64,000 nucleotides of DNA, from assembly GCF_030344915.1 (NCBI RefSeq), contig NZ_CP128233.1, positions 2,542,001 to 2,606,000 of the forward strand, written 5' to 3'. Of this stretch, positions 37,896 to 46,860 are shown one piece after another. The position numbers and the translations under genes are program-made. The DNA comes from Neopusillimonas aromaticivorans. Its GTDB lineage: Bacteria > Pseudomonadota > Gammaproteobacteria > Burkholderiales > Burkholderiaceae_B. The notes beneath the pieces were generated by a model. It was not told the origin of the DNA, made no database searches, and worked only from the letters and a program-made list of their open reading frames with translations. Numbering within the stretch: position 1 is the first letter of the stretch; every line of letters begins with the position of its first letter.

Positions 37896-38742
37896 TTACA
37901 TCGGGATCAGTACGGTCTGGGCATTTAATACGGTAGCGGTCACGATTTGCCCTGATGCCGTGCGCACCTGGATCTGCGTCCCGGGTTCACCGCCTTGCAT
38001 GGCATGGCCATCGCTTGACGCCACAAAGCCTGTACCCCGCACTTCGATGCGTACCCGTTGGCCGCGTTCTACCGATTCAGGGCTGCGCAGCGCGGTTGCC
38101 CGGATGGGGCGGCGGGCGGCCAGCCGTTGAGTGGCAATGTAGCCCACAATCTGGCCAGGGTCGAGCAGGCTTCCGGCGGGTAACGTCAGCAAGTCGCCTT
38201 CAACGGGGATGAGATCATCCAGTGACAGCAGGGTGCCGGCATTAACGCTGCGCGAGGTGACATAGTAAACGCCCGAAAGCTTGACGCTGACGGGCGTGTA
38301 GGCTGTCCAGGTCGAGGGTGTGGTGCAACGGATGCCGATATTCATGCGCTGACGCAACCCTTGTCGCCCTGACATGAATACTTCGAAGTCGTGACATTCG
38401 GCCTGCCGGGAAAAGTCGGGGGTAATGGTCATTGACAGCTCGCCCGGCCAACTGGCCGCCATGTCTTCAATAAAAAAGCGAATCTGTTCCATTGCTGCAA
38501 CAACCGTGTCGGGCAGGGCGGGTGCTTCGGTTGGCGGTGTGGCCGGTGTTTCTGGCCGGGAAAGCGCGGATGTTCCAGGTGTGGACGTGTCGGGTGCTGC
38601 AGGAGGCGGCGGCGAGGCAGGGGAGTGCCGGGGAGGTCTGGGCCGTTGCGGGGGCAGTTGTCTGGGCATCGGGCTGTGCAGACGCCAAACGTGGCATTAC
38701 ACACACATAAACGACAAGAAGGAGCGCAAAAAGCTTTGGCAT
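37896..38742 (-). CDS. flgA: P-ring assembly chaperone FlgA (one frameshift)
   Basis: About 281 residues. Signal peptide MPKLFALLLVVYVCVMPRLA-SA, a Pro/Thr-rich spacer of about 60 residues, then the SAF/FlgA domain (VYYVTSRSVNAGTLLSLDDL, LLDPGQIVGYIATQRLAARR, VRIEVRGTGFVASSDGHAMQ). Periplasmic helper for FlgI assembly. The frame changes within the low-complexity spacer near 38620. Divergent from flgB with 244 bp between starts, which should hold FlhDC-dependent promoters; no clear site was recognised. Confidence 0.88.
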
Positions 38743-38986
38743 CAGCAGATTGTAGTAAGCCGCCCGTTACGCCAAAAGAGGAATTGACCGATAATTAGCG
38801 GCTTGTTTTGAACTTTGCGTTGCAAGCCGCCCGAATACTATTTATCTTGAGGTTTAACGGCTGAACTTTGTTAAAGTTTAGGTTTCAAAGCACAAACTTC
38901 GAAAAATTTTGTGTGTCGGCTTTTTGTGGTGATGTGCCGCCGGTTTTTGCGTGTTCATCGAGCAGGGCTATTTTACAGGTGTTGTC

Positions 38987-39397
38987 ATGGTTGACCGACT
39001 CGAGTCTGATTTCAAGTTCTACCAGGAAGCGGTGAAGCTGCGTCAACAGCGGCAGGAAGTTCTGTCTGCCAACATTGCCAATGCCGATACGCCCAATTAC
39101 AAGGCGCGTGACTTTGACTTCACCGCTGCGCTTAAAGAAGCAACCGGGCAGGGCGGCATGCAGTTGCCCGCTACCAAGCTGGCGGTAACGTCGGCGCGGC
39201 ACATTCAGGGTACGGCTCAATCGGCAACAGATGCCGGCCTGATGTACCGCCAGCCGTTGCAGCCGTCGCTTGATGGCAACACGGTCGATATGGATCTCGA
39301 ACGTGTCCAGTTTGCTGACAACACCATGAAGTACCAGGCCGATCTGGCCATTATTTCGCAGCGTCTGAACGGCATCAAAACAGCGCTTCAGCAGTAA
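38987..39397 (+). CDS. flgB: Flagellar proximal rod protein FlgB
   Basis: 136 residues from ATG 38987 (VDRLESDFKFYQEAVKLRQQ), where family homology begins; an upstream GTG would add 12 unlike residues. RQEVLSANIANADTPNYKAR is the rod signature. First gene of the flgBCDEFGHIJKL operon. Confidence 0.95.
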   Translation: MVDRLESDFKFYQEAVKLRQQRQEVLSANIANADTPNYKARDFDFTAALKEATGQGGMQLPATKLAVTSARHIQGTAQSATDAGLMYRQPLQPSLDGNTVDMDLERVQFADNTMKYQADLAIISQRLNGIKTALQQ

Positions 39398-39488
39398 TTT
39401 ACCGGGTTTCAGTTGTCGTTTGCTTGGTTCCAGTAGTTGTTTGCCATTTTTTGGCAGTAATTTATGCGGTCTCAGCGGTCATCTTCGG
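39384..39488. repeat. Imperfect 21-bp-period repeats between flgB and flgC
   Basis: GGTTTCAGTTGTCGTTTGCTT at 39405 and GGTTCCAGTAGTTGTTTGCCA at 39426 differ at five of 21 positions; GCAGTAATTTA at 39391 (contains the flgB stop) recurs at 39454, and GGTCTCAG recurs at 39468, all at multiples of 21 bp. Confidence 0.6.
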
Positions 39489-39496
39489 GTTAAATC

Positions 39497-39919
39497 ATGT
39501 CTTCTATCAGTATCTTTCAAATTGCCGGTTCGGCCCTTGCAGCGCAGTCACAACGTATGAACGTGGCCGCCAGCAACCTGGCCAACGCCGAAAGCGTCGC
39601 AGGCCCCGATGGTCAGCCCTACAAGGCCCGTCAGGTGGTGTTTGAAATGACTCCGCAGGGTGGCGAAAACGCCGGTCGTGCGGCGGCAGTGGGTGGGGTT
39701 CAGGTCAGTAAAGTCATCGAAAGCAATGCGCCGCACCGCATGCAGTACGACCCTAAAAACCCGCTGGCCAATGAAGAAGGCTATGTCACGTTGTCGAACG
39801 TTGATGTCGTTGCCGAAACGGTCAATATGTTGTCGGCCTCCCGTTCGTATCAGGCCAATGTCGAAGTCATCAATACGGCGAAAAGCCTCATGACTCGCAC
39901 CTTGTCCATCGGGCAGTAA
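39497..39919 (+). CDS. flgC: Flagellar proximal rod protein FlgC
   Basis: 140 residues: SISIFQIAGSALAAQSQRMN, VAASNLANAESVAGPDGQPY and C-terminal VDVVAETVNMLSASRSYQAN are typical FlgC. Intact. Confidence 0.95.
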   Translation: MSSISIFQIAGSALAAQSQRMNVAASNLANAESVAGPDGQPYKARQVVFEMTPQGGENAGRAAAVGGVQVSKVIESNAPHRMQYDPKNPLANEEGYVTLSNVDVVAETVNMLSASRSYQANVEVINTAKSLMTRTLSIGQ

Positions 39920-39930
39920 TCATTTTTCGG

Positions 39931-39961
39931 GCGGGTAACGGCTCCTTCGCTACCCGCTTTT
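39931..39961 (+). terminator. Terminator-like hairpin between flgC and flgD
   Basis: GCGGGTA ... TACCCGC stem followed by TTTT. Inside the operon it may attenuate or stabilise transcripts rather than end transcription; inference. Confidence 0.4.
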
Positions 39962-39977
39962 ACACGGAGACTCTCTC

Positions 39978-40697
39978 GTGGCTACAGTAAACAACACCGC
40001 ATCTGCCATTACCGCAGCAACCGCCAATACCGACGCGGCAGCAATGGCCATGGCCAATGCCGAGTCGGCCAAACGTGCCGAAGACGCCAAGAACCAGTTC
40101 ATGACGCTTCTGGTTACGCAGATTCGTAATCAAGACCCGCTCAACCCCATGGACAATGCCCAGTTCACATCGCAACTGGCGCAACTGGAAACCGTCAACG
40201 GCATTACGCAACTGAACAATACGCTGTTGGCGTTGTCGGGTCAGCTCGACATGACGCAATCCATGCAGGCGGCCAACCTTATTGGCAAGGGTGTTCTGGT
40301 CACGGGCAACAAAATTTCGTTGGGCAGCAGTACGGTCGATGGGGTAACCACCAAAACCGCAACCCCGTTTGGTGTCGATCTTATTTCATCGGCCCAGAAG
40401 GTTGTGGTTTCGGTGCTTGATGGTGGTGGCAAAGCTGTGCGCCAGATGGAAATGGGCCCCACAGAAGCGGGTGTGCTGTCGCTGTCATGGGACGGCCTTG
40501 ACGACGCCGGCAATGCGGTTCCCGATGGTGCCTATACCGTACAAGTGGCGGCTTCGGGTGCAGAAGGCGCCCCGGTCAGTGCCGAGGCGCTTACCTATGG
40601 TCAGGTGTCCAGCGTGTCGTACGCCTCCAGTGGCGTGCAGCTAGACCTGGGCCTGGGCGGTGCGCGTTCGCTGTTCGACGTGCGCAAGATCATGTAA
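39978..40697 (+). CDS. flgD: Hook cap protein FlgD
   Basis: 239 residues from GTG 39978. NQFMTLLVTQIRNQDPLNPM and DNAQFTSQLAQLETVNGITQ are the FlgD signature; the C-terminal half has FlgD Ig-like and tudor-like folds (WDGLDDAGNAVPDGAYTVQV). Caps the growing hook. Confidence 0.95.
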   Translation: MATVNNTASAITAATANTDAAAMAMANAESAKRAEDAKNQFMTLLVTQIRNQDPLNPMDNAQFTSQLAQLETVNGITQLNNTLLALSGQLDMTQSMQAANLIGKGVLVTGNKISLGSSTVDGVTTKTATPFGVDLISSAQKVVVSVLDGGGKAVRQMEMGPTEAGVLSLSWDGLDDAGNAVPDGAYTVQVAASGAEGAPVSAEALTYGQVSSVSYASSGVQLDLGLGGARSLFDVRKIM

Positions 40698-40759
40698 GCC
40701 GGTCGGCACTTCAGAATTTCAGGTATTCAGTTATTTAAAGATCACGCAAGGATTCAATC

Positions 40760-41968
40760 ATGGGTTTCGGTCAAGGTTTAAGCGGGCTTAATTCGGCAGC
40801 ACAAGAGCTCGACGTTATTGGTAACAACATCGCCAACGCGAATACGGTGGGGTTTAAGGCGTCCACTGTGGCGTTTGGCGATATTTATGCGACGTCGAAG
40901 GTAGGTTTAGGGTCTAAGGTTGCTGCAATCAACCAACGCTTTACGGTAGGTACCATCACTAATACAGGTAACCAGCTTGATCTCGCGGTCGACGGGGCGG
41001 CAGGTATGTTTCGGGTTGAGGATCAGCTCGGTAATGTTATGTACACCCGTAACGGCCAGTTTTTCCAGGACGCCAACAATTTCATTGTGAATGCACAGGG
41101 TCAGCGTTTGACTGGATACGGTGTAACCGGCACGGATACAAACCCTATTAAAGTACCTGTCGGGAATCTTCAACCAGTTGCTACCACTACCCTTACTACG
41201 GCAGCTAACTTAAATGCAAAAGCGCCGAATGTTACGGTAGCATTTGATCCGACGAAGCCGGAAACTTACACTCATTCGCTTCCTGTCACCGCTTACGACT
41301 CGCTGGGTAGCCCTGTTCAGCTTACTCAGTACTTCACAAAAACGGCTGACAAGACTTGGCGCGTTGATTACACTGTTCCAAATCCAGCGGCGGTTCCACC
41401 AGCAAGTCCCTTTACTTTGATTGCTGGTCCTACGTTGAATTTTACTGATGCCGGCGTTACTAATCCGAATCCTCCACCCGATTTTACGCTTAACATTCCT
41501 GCGGCTACTCTGCCCGGAACCCCTGCCCCTTTGGCGATAGCGGTCAGCTATACCGGGACAACTTCTTTTAGTGGTGAGTTTGGGTACAATTTTACTCAGA
41601 ACGGTTTTCCGACAGGCGAGTTTTCAAATATTGAAATCGGGCAGGATGGTGCTGTTAACGCTGTTTACACCAACGGTGAACGTCGTGTTACTGGTTACGT
41701 CGCACTGGCCAACTTTAATAATTTGACTGGCCTTCGTCCCGTGGGTGATAACGCCTGGGTTGAAACCGGTGCTTCCGGCCAGCCCATCCTTGGTCGCCCC
41801 GGCACCAATGGCCTTGCCCTGATCCGCGGCCAAGCCGTCGAAGAATCCAACGTCGACATGAGCCAGGAACTAGTTCGTATGATTATTTCGCAGCGCTTCT
41901 ATCAGGCCAACGCACAAACCATCAAGACCCAGGACCAGATCCTGCAGACCTTGATTACGTTGCGTTAA
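40760..41968 (+). CDS. flgE: Hook protein FlgE
   Basis: 402 residues. N-terminal GFGQGLSGLNSAAQELDVIG, NNIANANTVGFKAS and C-terminal EESNVDMSQELVRMIISQRF, YQANAQTIKTQDQILQTLI form the conserved D0 core. The middle of the gene (about 41150-41720) is visibly richer in A/T and uses codons such as ACT, GTT and CCT far more than its neighbours, consistent with an exchanged surface domain. Confidence 0.95.
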   Translation: MGFGQGLSGLNSAAQELDVIGNNIANANTVGFKASTVAFGDIYATSKVGLGSKVAAINQRFTVGTITNTGNQLDLAVDGAAGMFRVEDQLGNVMYTRNGQFFQDANNFIVNAQGQRLTGYGVTGTDTNPIKVPVGNLQPVATTTLTTAANLNAKAPNVTVAFDPTKPETYTHSLPVTAYDSLGSPVQLTQYFTKTADKTWRVDYTVPNPAAVPPASPFTLIAGPTLNFTDAGVTNPNPPPDFTLNIPAATLPGTPAPLAIAVSYTGTTSFSGEFGYNFTQNGFPTGEFSNIEIGQDGAVNAVYTNGERRVTGYVALANFNNLTGLRPVGDNAWVETGASGQPILGRPGTNGLALIRGQAVEESNVDMSQELVRMIISQRFYQANAQTIKTQDQILQTLITLR

Positions 41969-41991
41969 TCACTAAAAGCGTTTGAACTGAA

Positions 41992-42750
41992 ATGGATCGT
42001 ATCGCTTATATCGCTGCCGGTGGTGCTGCGCGGGTACTGGAAGATCAGGCTGTGCTGAGCAATAATCTGGCCAACGTCAGTACCTCGGGGTTTCGTGAAC
42101 AGTTGTCGGCCTACCGGGCGGTGCCGTTCGTGGCTGAAGGAACATCGCCTACCCGGGTGGGTACGGTCGTGTCCACGCCGGGTAGTAACTTTGGTCAAGG
42201 CCCCATGCAGGAAACCGGGCATGCGCTTGACGTAGCCATTATGGGTGACGGCTGGTTTGCCGTGCAGGGCCCTGACGGCCAGGAGGCCTACACCCGCGCC
42301 GGTGATCTGGCGGTCAACCAGAACAACCAACTGGTTAACCAGGCGGGTTTCCCCATTTTGTCGAATGCGGGTGGCCCGATCGAGGTGCCTGAGCGTGGTA
42401 GCATCACCTTCACGCCCGATGGCGCCATTACGGCGCTGGGTGCGGGTGACAACCCGAACGATATCCAGAACATTGGTCAGCTGAAGCTGGTCAACCCGCC
42501 GCCCGAGGCCATGCAGCGTGGCGACGACGGTCTGTTCCGTTTTGTTCAGGGTAACGCGCCAGCGGCAGCACCGGCTGATCCGAATATTCGTATCGCGGCA
42601 GGCTTCATTGAAAAAAGCAATGTCAGCGCCGCTGAGTCGATGATCGGCCTGATTCGCAATGGCCGCATGTTTGAAATGCAGATGAAAGTGATTCAAGATG
42701 CCGACCGCAATGCCGAGCGTGCCAACGGTATCTTGTCGGCCTCGAATTAA
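41992..42750 (+). CDS. flgF: Flagellar proximal rod protein FlgF
   Basis: 252 residues: MDRIAYIAAGGAARVLEDQA, NNLANVSTSGFREQLSAYRA and C-terminal EKSNVSAAESMIGLIRNGRM are FlgF-specific. Intact. Confidence 0.95.
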   Translation: MDRIAYIAAGGAARVLEDQAVLSNNLANVSTSGFREQLSAYRAVPFVAEGTSPTRVGTVVSTPGSNFGQGPMQETGHALDVAIMGDGWFAVQGPDGQEAYTRAGDLAVNQNNQLVNQAGFPILSNAGGPIEVPERGSITFTPDGAITALGAGDNPNDIQNIGQLKLVNPPPEAMQRGDDGLFRFVQGNAPAAAPADPNIRIAAGFIEKSNVSAAESMIGLIRNGRMFEMQMKVIQDADRNAERANGILSASN

Positions 42751-42810
42751 AAGCGGCTTCCAGTTAAATTTAGTCAATGTCGCATCAAACAGGCGGCAGC
42801 AAGGAAAACC

Positions 42811-43596
42811 ATGATTCGTTCTCTCTGGATCGGTAAAACCGGCCTCGAAGCACAGCAGACCAATCAGGACGTGATCTCGAACAACCTGGCCAACGTCAGT
42901 ACGGCGGGTTTCAAGCGCAGTCGCGCGGTATTCGAAGATCTGATGTATCAAACCATCCGTCAGCCAGGGGCGCAGGTGGGTGCGGCCAACCAGTTGCCCT
43001 CGGGGTTGCAGCTGGGGGTGGGTGTGCGTACGGTGGCTACCGAACGGATCCATTCACAAGGCAACCTGCAACAAACCGGCAATCAGCTGGATATTGCCAT
43101 TCAGGGGCGTGGTTTCTTGCAGGTTGAGTTGCCGAATGGCGAGTTTGCCTACACGCGCGACGGCAGCCTTCAGGTTGATCAGAACGGTCAGCTGGTGACG
43201 GCCGGTGGTTACCCCGTTCAGCCGCCGATCAATATCCCCGACAACGCGCTAAGCGTCACCATTGCGCGCGATGGTACGGTGTCGGTGACCCAGCCGGGTG
43301 CGGTGGGTGCCAACGTTGAGATCGGCCAGTTGCAGTTGACCACCTTCATCAACCCCACCGGCCTGCAAAGCCTGGGTGAAAATCTTTACGCCGAAACCGA
43401 TGCGTCTGGCCCTGGCAACTTTGCCCAGCCCGGGCTTGATGGCGCCGGTCTGGTGCTCCAGAATTTCGTGGAAACCTCCAACGTGAACGTGGCTGAGGAA
43501 CTGGTCAACATGATCGTGACCCAGCGCGCTTACGAAATGAACAGCAAGTCCATTCAGACATCCGATCAGATGCTGGCGCGTTTGACGCAGCTGTAA
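42811..43596 (+). CDS. flgG: Flagellar distal rod protein FlgG
   Basis: 261 residues: MIRSLWIGKTGLEAQQTNQD, SNNLANVSTAGFKRSRAVFE, QLDIAIQGRGFLQVELPNGE and AYEMNSKSIQTSDQMLARL. Intact distal rod protein. Confidence 0.96.
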   Translation: MIRSLWIGKTGLEAQQTNQDVISNNLANVSTAGFKRSRAVFEDLMYQTIRQPGAQVGAANQLPSGLQLGVGVRTVATERIHSQGNLQQTGNQLDIAIQGRGFLQVELPNGEFAYTRDGSLQVDQNGQLVTAGGYPVQPPINIPDNALSVTIARDGTVSVTQPGAVGANVEIGQLQLTTFINPTGLQSLGENLYAETDASGPGNFAQPGLDGAGLVLQNFVETSNVNVAEELVNMIVTQRAYEMNSKSIQTSDQMLARLTQL

Positions 43597-43615
43597 TTTT
43601 CTGAATGATGAACGC

Positions 43616-44298
43616 ATGTTGAAGTCGTTACGCATTGCTGTCGTTGCGTTCTGCGCCTTGGTGGTTCAGGGCTGTGCCATGATCCCCCCGAGCCTGTGGT
43701 AACGGGGCCATTGACCGCCAGCCCACCACCGCCCACGGTCATGCCTGAACCCAACGGGTCTATTTATCAGCCGACAGCGTACGGTAACTACCCGCTGTTT
43801 GAAGACCGCCGCCCGCGTAATGTGGGTGACATCGTGACTATCCTGATTCAGGAAAAGACCAACGCGGCCAAAACGGTGTCTACCGAAACCACTCGCTCAG
43901 GCAGTGCCAATCTGGGGTTGAATGCGGTCTCGTCGTTCTTGCCGTCCAATATCGGGCCGCAGCAGAATTTTGACATGACCGGTGCCAACGAGGCGTCGGG
44001 TCAGGGTTCCAGTGCCGCCAACAATACGTTTACCGGCACCCTGACCACGACCGTTATCGGTGTATTGCCCAACGGTAACCTGCAGCTGGCTGGTGAAAAA
44101 CAGATCGCCATTAACCGCGGCTCTGAATATGTGCGCTTCTCGGGTGTGGTTGATCCGCGCTCGATTTCAGGGTCCGGTACGGTACCGTCTACCCAGGTGG
44201 CGGATGCGCGTATGGAATACCGTAGTAAAGGTCGCATGGACGAAGTGCAGGAAATGGGTTGGTTGCAGCGTTTCTTCCTGAATATTGCACCGTTCTGA
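43616..44298 (+). CDS. flgH: L-ring lipoprotein FlgH (one frameshift)
   Basis: 227 residues after repair. Lipoprotein signal MLKSLRIAVVAFCALVVQGC with lipobox VVQGC, then GSIYQPTAYGNYPLFEDRRP, RNVGDIVTILIQEKTNAAKT and VRFSGVVDPRSISGSGTVPS. Forms the outer-membrane L ring. One C missing from the run near 43684 (restores MIPPEPVVTGPL). Confidence 0.94.
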
Positions 44299-44399
44299 TG
44301 CTTGGGTATGGCTGAGGCAGTTGCACATTACTTTGACGCCCACGTGTTGTGCCGAAGCTCTGCATGACATTTTAATATCCAACGACTCTTTTCATCTTT

Positions 44400-44468
44400 A
44401 GTTAACCAATACCTCTTCTTGTTTTCAGTTAACCAATAGCTTTTCTTATTTTCAGTTAACCAATAGCT
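44400..44468 (+). repeat. 27-bp tandem repeats directly before flgI
   Basis: AGTTAACCAATA begins at 44400, 44427 and 44454, exactly 27 bp apart, separated by T-rich segments (CTCTTCTTGTTTTC, CTTTTCTTATTTTC). Each contains the palindrome GTTAAC. The third copy ends two bases before the flgI ATG. Confidence 0.75.
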
Positions 44469-44469
44469 C

Positions 44470-45579
44470 ATGCCCATCACGTTTACCTTCCGCGCTGTTT
44501 TGTTTTCGCTGGCTCTGTTGCTGGCGCTGCCTGCCCACGCGGATCGTATCAAGGATCTCGCCTCCATTCAGGGCGTGCGCGAGAACCAGTTGATTGGCTA
44601 CGGGTTGGTCGTCGGGCTCGATGGCAGTGGCGACCAGGTGCGTCAGTCGCCGTTTACCCAGCAAAGTCTGACCAATATGCTGTCGCAGCTGGGTGTCACC
44701 GTGCCGCAAGGCACGAACATGCAGGTCAAGAACGTAGCGGCCGTTATGGTAACGGCCCGTTTGCCGGCGTTCGCACGCCCCGGCCAGTCGGTTGATGTCG
44801 TGGTGTCGTCGTTGGGTAACGCCAAAAGCTTGCGTGGTGGCACGCTACTGATGACTCCGCTGAAAGGGGCGAACGGCCAAGTCTATGCCATCGCTCAGGG
44901 TAACTTGCTGGTGGGTGGTGCCGGCGCATCGTCGGGGGCTCCAGCGTTCAGGTGAACCAGTTGAACGGGGGTACGATCCCTGACGGGGCCATTGTCGAGC
45001 GCGGGGTGCCTACCACATTTGTGCGTGATGGTTTTATCAACCTTGAAATGAATACGACTGACTTTGGTATTGCGCAGAACGTTGCTACGGCGATCAACCG
45101 CAAGTTCGGTGCCGGTACGGCGTCGGTGGTGGATGGCCGTCATGTCCAGTTGCGCGGTCCGCTTGACCCCGAGCAGCAGGCCCGGTTCCTGTCACAGGTT
45201 GAAGACCTGCAGGTCAAGTTACCGCCTGCGCGGGCCAAGGTCATCATCAACGCCCGCACCGGTTCGGTCGTCATGAACCGCACCGTCACGATTGAAGAGG
45301 CCGCCGTGGCTTACGGCAATCTGTCGATTGCCATCAGTAACCAGGAGCAGGTGAACCAGCCCGACACCCCTTTGGCGGGTGGTGAAACCGTGGTCACCAA
45401 TAACACCCAGATCGAAATGCGTTCGGAAGGGGGCGTTGCAGCGTATTCAGACCAGTGCGCGCCTGACGGATGTGATCAATGCGCTGAACGCGCTGGGTGC
45501 GACGCCGCAAGACTTGCTGTCGATTCTGCAAACCCTGAAAAGCGCCGGTGCCTTGCGTGCCGATCTTGAAATCATTTAA
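44470..45579 (+). CDS. flgI: P-ring protein FlgI (two frameshifts)
   Basis: 369 residues after repair. Signal peptide (FTFRAVLFSLALLLALPAHA), then DRIKDLASIQGVRENQLIGY, GLVVGLDGSGDQVRQSPFTQ and C-terminal LNALGATPQDLLSILQTLKS. Periplasmic P ring around the rod. Breaks: missing G near 44934 (restores GGSSVQVNQLNGGTIPDGAI) and an extra G near 45432 (restores EGALQRIQTSARLTDVINAL). Confidence 0.94.
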
Positions 45580-45590
45580 TCGCCAGATTC

Positions 45591-45688
45591 GGCCATAGTC
45601 CTCCTGAATCCTTATTGGCCTCGGTCGCTCTGAATCGATTTCGACCTTGGTCATCATGAACACTTTTGGGCCACAGTCATCATGAATA
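45591..45688 (+). repeat. Four 26-bp imperfect tandem repeats between flgI and flgJ
   Basis: Units GGCCATAGTCCTCCTGAATC (45591), GGCCTCGGTCGCTCTGAATC (45617), GACCTTGGTCATCATGAACA (45643) and GGCCACAGTCATCATGAATA (45669), each exactly 26 bp apart. The last contains the flgJ ATG; the third carries a decoy ATG whose frame stops after eight codons. Confidence 0.75.
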
Positions 45689-46722
45689 CGCCATATTTTT
45701 TGCCCCGCCCGACTGAATTAACGCCGTCTTCGATGGATTTCTCCCATCTTGACCGGCTCAAGCGCAGCGTTCAAGGCGATGGGGCGCAAAATGAAGAGGC
45801 TTTGCGTGATGTCGCGCAGCAATTCGAAACCCTGATGCTGCAACAGTTGCTCAAGCAGGCCCGTCAGTCTACCCCCGGTCTTGAAAACATTATGGGCAGC
45901 CAGCAGATGAAGCTGGCACAAAGCATGTCAGACGAGCAGATTGCGCAGTCGCTGGGTAAAGCGGGCGGTTTGGGCTTGGCCCAGGCATTGCTCGACCAGT
46001 TGCGCGGCAATCTGGTGGCCAGTGTTGATGCCCGTCTGTCGGCAGATCGCGGGTTGCCCGGCCTTTCCGGGGCTTCCGTGCAAGGGACGGGTGGCACAAG
46101 CAAACCGTTCGATTCCATTTCCGATTTGCTGGAGCTGCTGGGTAAAACGCAAGTGGGCCAACGGGTGCGTTCGTCCTCTGATGCGGTGTTTACTGCCATC
46201 AAAGGCGCACCGTCGCACATTGAGGATTTTGTGGCCCAGATGGCCGAGCCGGCCCGCCAGGCCGCCGAAAAAAGCGGGATTCCTGCCAAGTTGATTCTTA
46301 GCCAGGCGGCGCTTGAGTCTGGCTGGGGCAAGCGCGAAATCCGTGGTGAAGATGGCAGCAATAGCTACAATCTTTTTGGCATCAAGGCGACTTCAAGCTG
46401 GAAGGGCAAGGTGGTCAATATCATGACCACCGAATATGTGGATGGTGAGCCCCAAAAAATGATGCAACCTTTCCGGGCGTATAACTCGTACGCTGAATCT
46501 TTTGCCGATTACGCCCGTCTGATCAGTCAGACCGAACGTTACAGTGAAGTGATGACCGCGCCGGACGCAAAAGCAGCCGCAGTGCGTATCCAGGAGGCTG
46601 GTTACGCCACAGACCCGGCCTATGCCGACAAGCTCATTTCGATTATGGGCTACTTTGATGACCGCTTGGGTAATACCGCTGGAAATGCGCCGCGCAACCT
46701 GGCGACGATGGCACGGCGCTGA
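45682..46722 (+). CDS. flgJ: Rod-capping muramidase FlgJ
   Basis: 346 residues. N-terminal rod-binding domain (AQQFETLMLQQLLKQARQST) and C-terminal GH73 peptidoglycan hydrolase (IPAKLILSQAALESGWGKRE with the catalytic Glu; YNLFGIKATSSWKGKVV; PFRAYNSYAESFADYARLI). Cuts the wall for rod passage and caps the rod. ATG 45682 used; ATG 45733 (MDFSHLDRLKR) is an alternative. Intact. Confidence 0.95.
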   Translation: MNTPYFLPRPTELTPSSMDFSHLDRLKRSVQGDGAQNEEALRDVAQQFETLMLQQLLKQARQSTPGLENIMGSQQMKLAQSMSDEQIAQSLGKAGGLGLAQALLDQLRGNLVASVDARLSADRGLPGLSGASVQGTGGTSKPFDSISDLLELLGKTQVGQRVRSSSDAVFTAIKGAPSHIEDFVAQMAEPARQAAEKSGIPAKLILSQAALESGWGKREIRGEDGSNSYNLFGIKATSSWKGKVVNIMTTEYVDGEPQKMMQPFRAYNSYAESFADYARLISQTERYSEVMTAPDAKAAAVRIQEAGYATDPAYADKLISIMGYFDDRLGNTAGNAPRNLATMARR

Positions 46723-46777
46723 TAAGGTGGGGCTGGCTGCGGCAGTGCAAGTGCTTGTCTTTGTGATTGCGTATACC

Positions 46778-46804
46778 TAAATATTCTGGCCTTTCTGCCG
46801 TTAA
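46778..46804 (+). promoter_or_regulatory. FliA (sigma-28) type promoter of flgKL
   Basis: TAAA, exactly 15 bp, GCCGTTAA, one mismatch from the full consensus TAAA-N15-GCCGATAA. It lies in the 138-bp gap before flgK, 57 bp upstream of the ATG. Confidence 0.75.
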
Positions 46805-46860
46805 CGAATTACAGCGTACGAATATAGTCGTACAGCACCCTGATTTTTTGGTGGAACCTT

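Noticed and set aside
41965..43053. Long minus-strand open frame of about 362 codons
   Set aside because: Lies antisense across flgF and flgG, lacks recognisable motifs, and mirrors their codon structure; a shadow frame.
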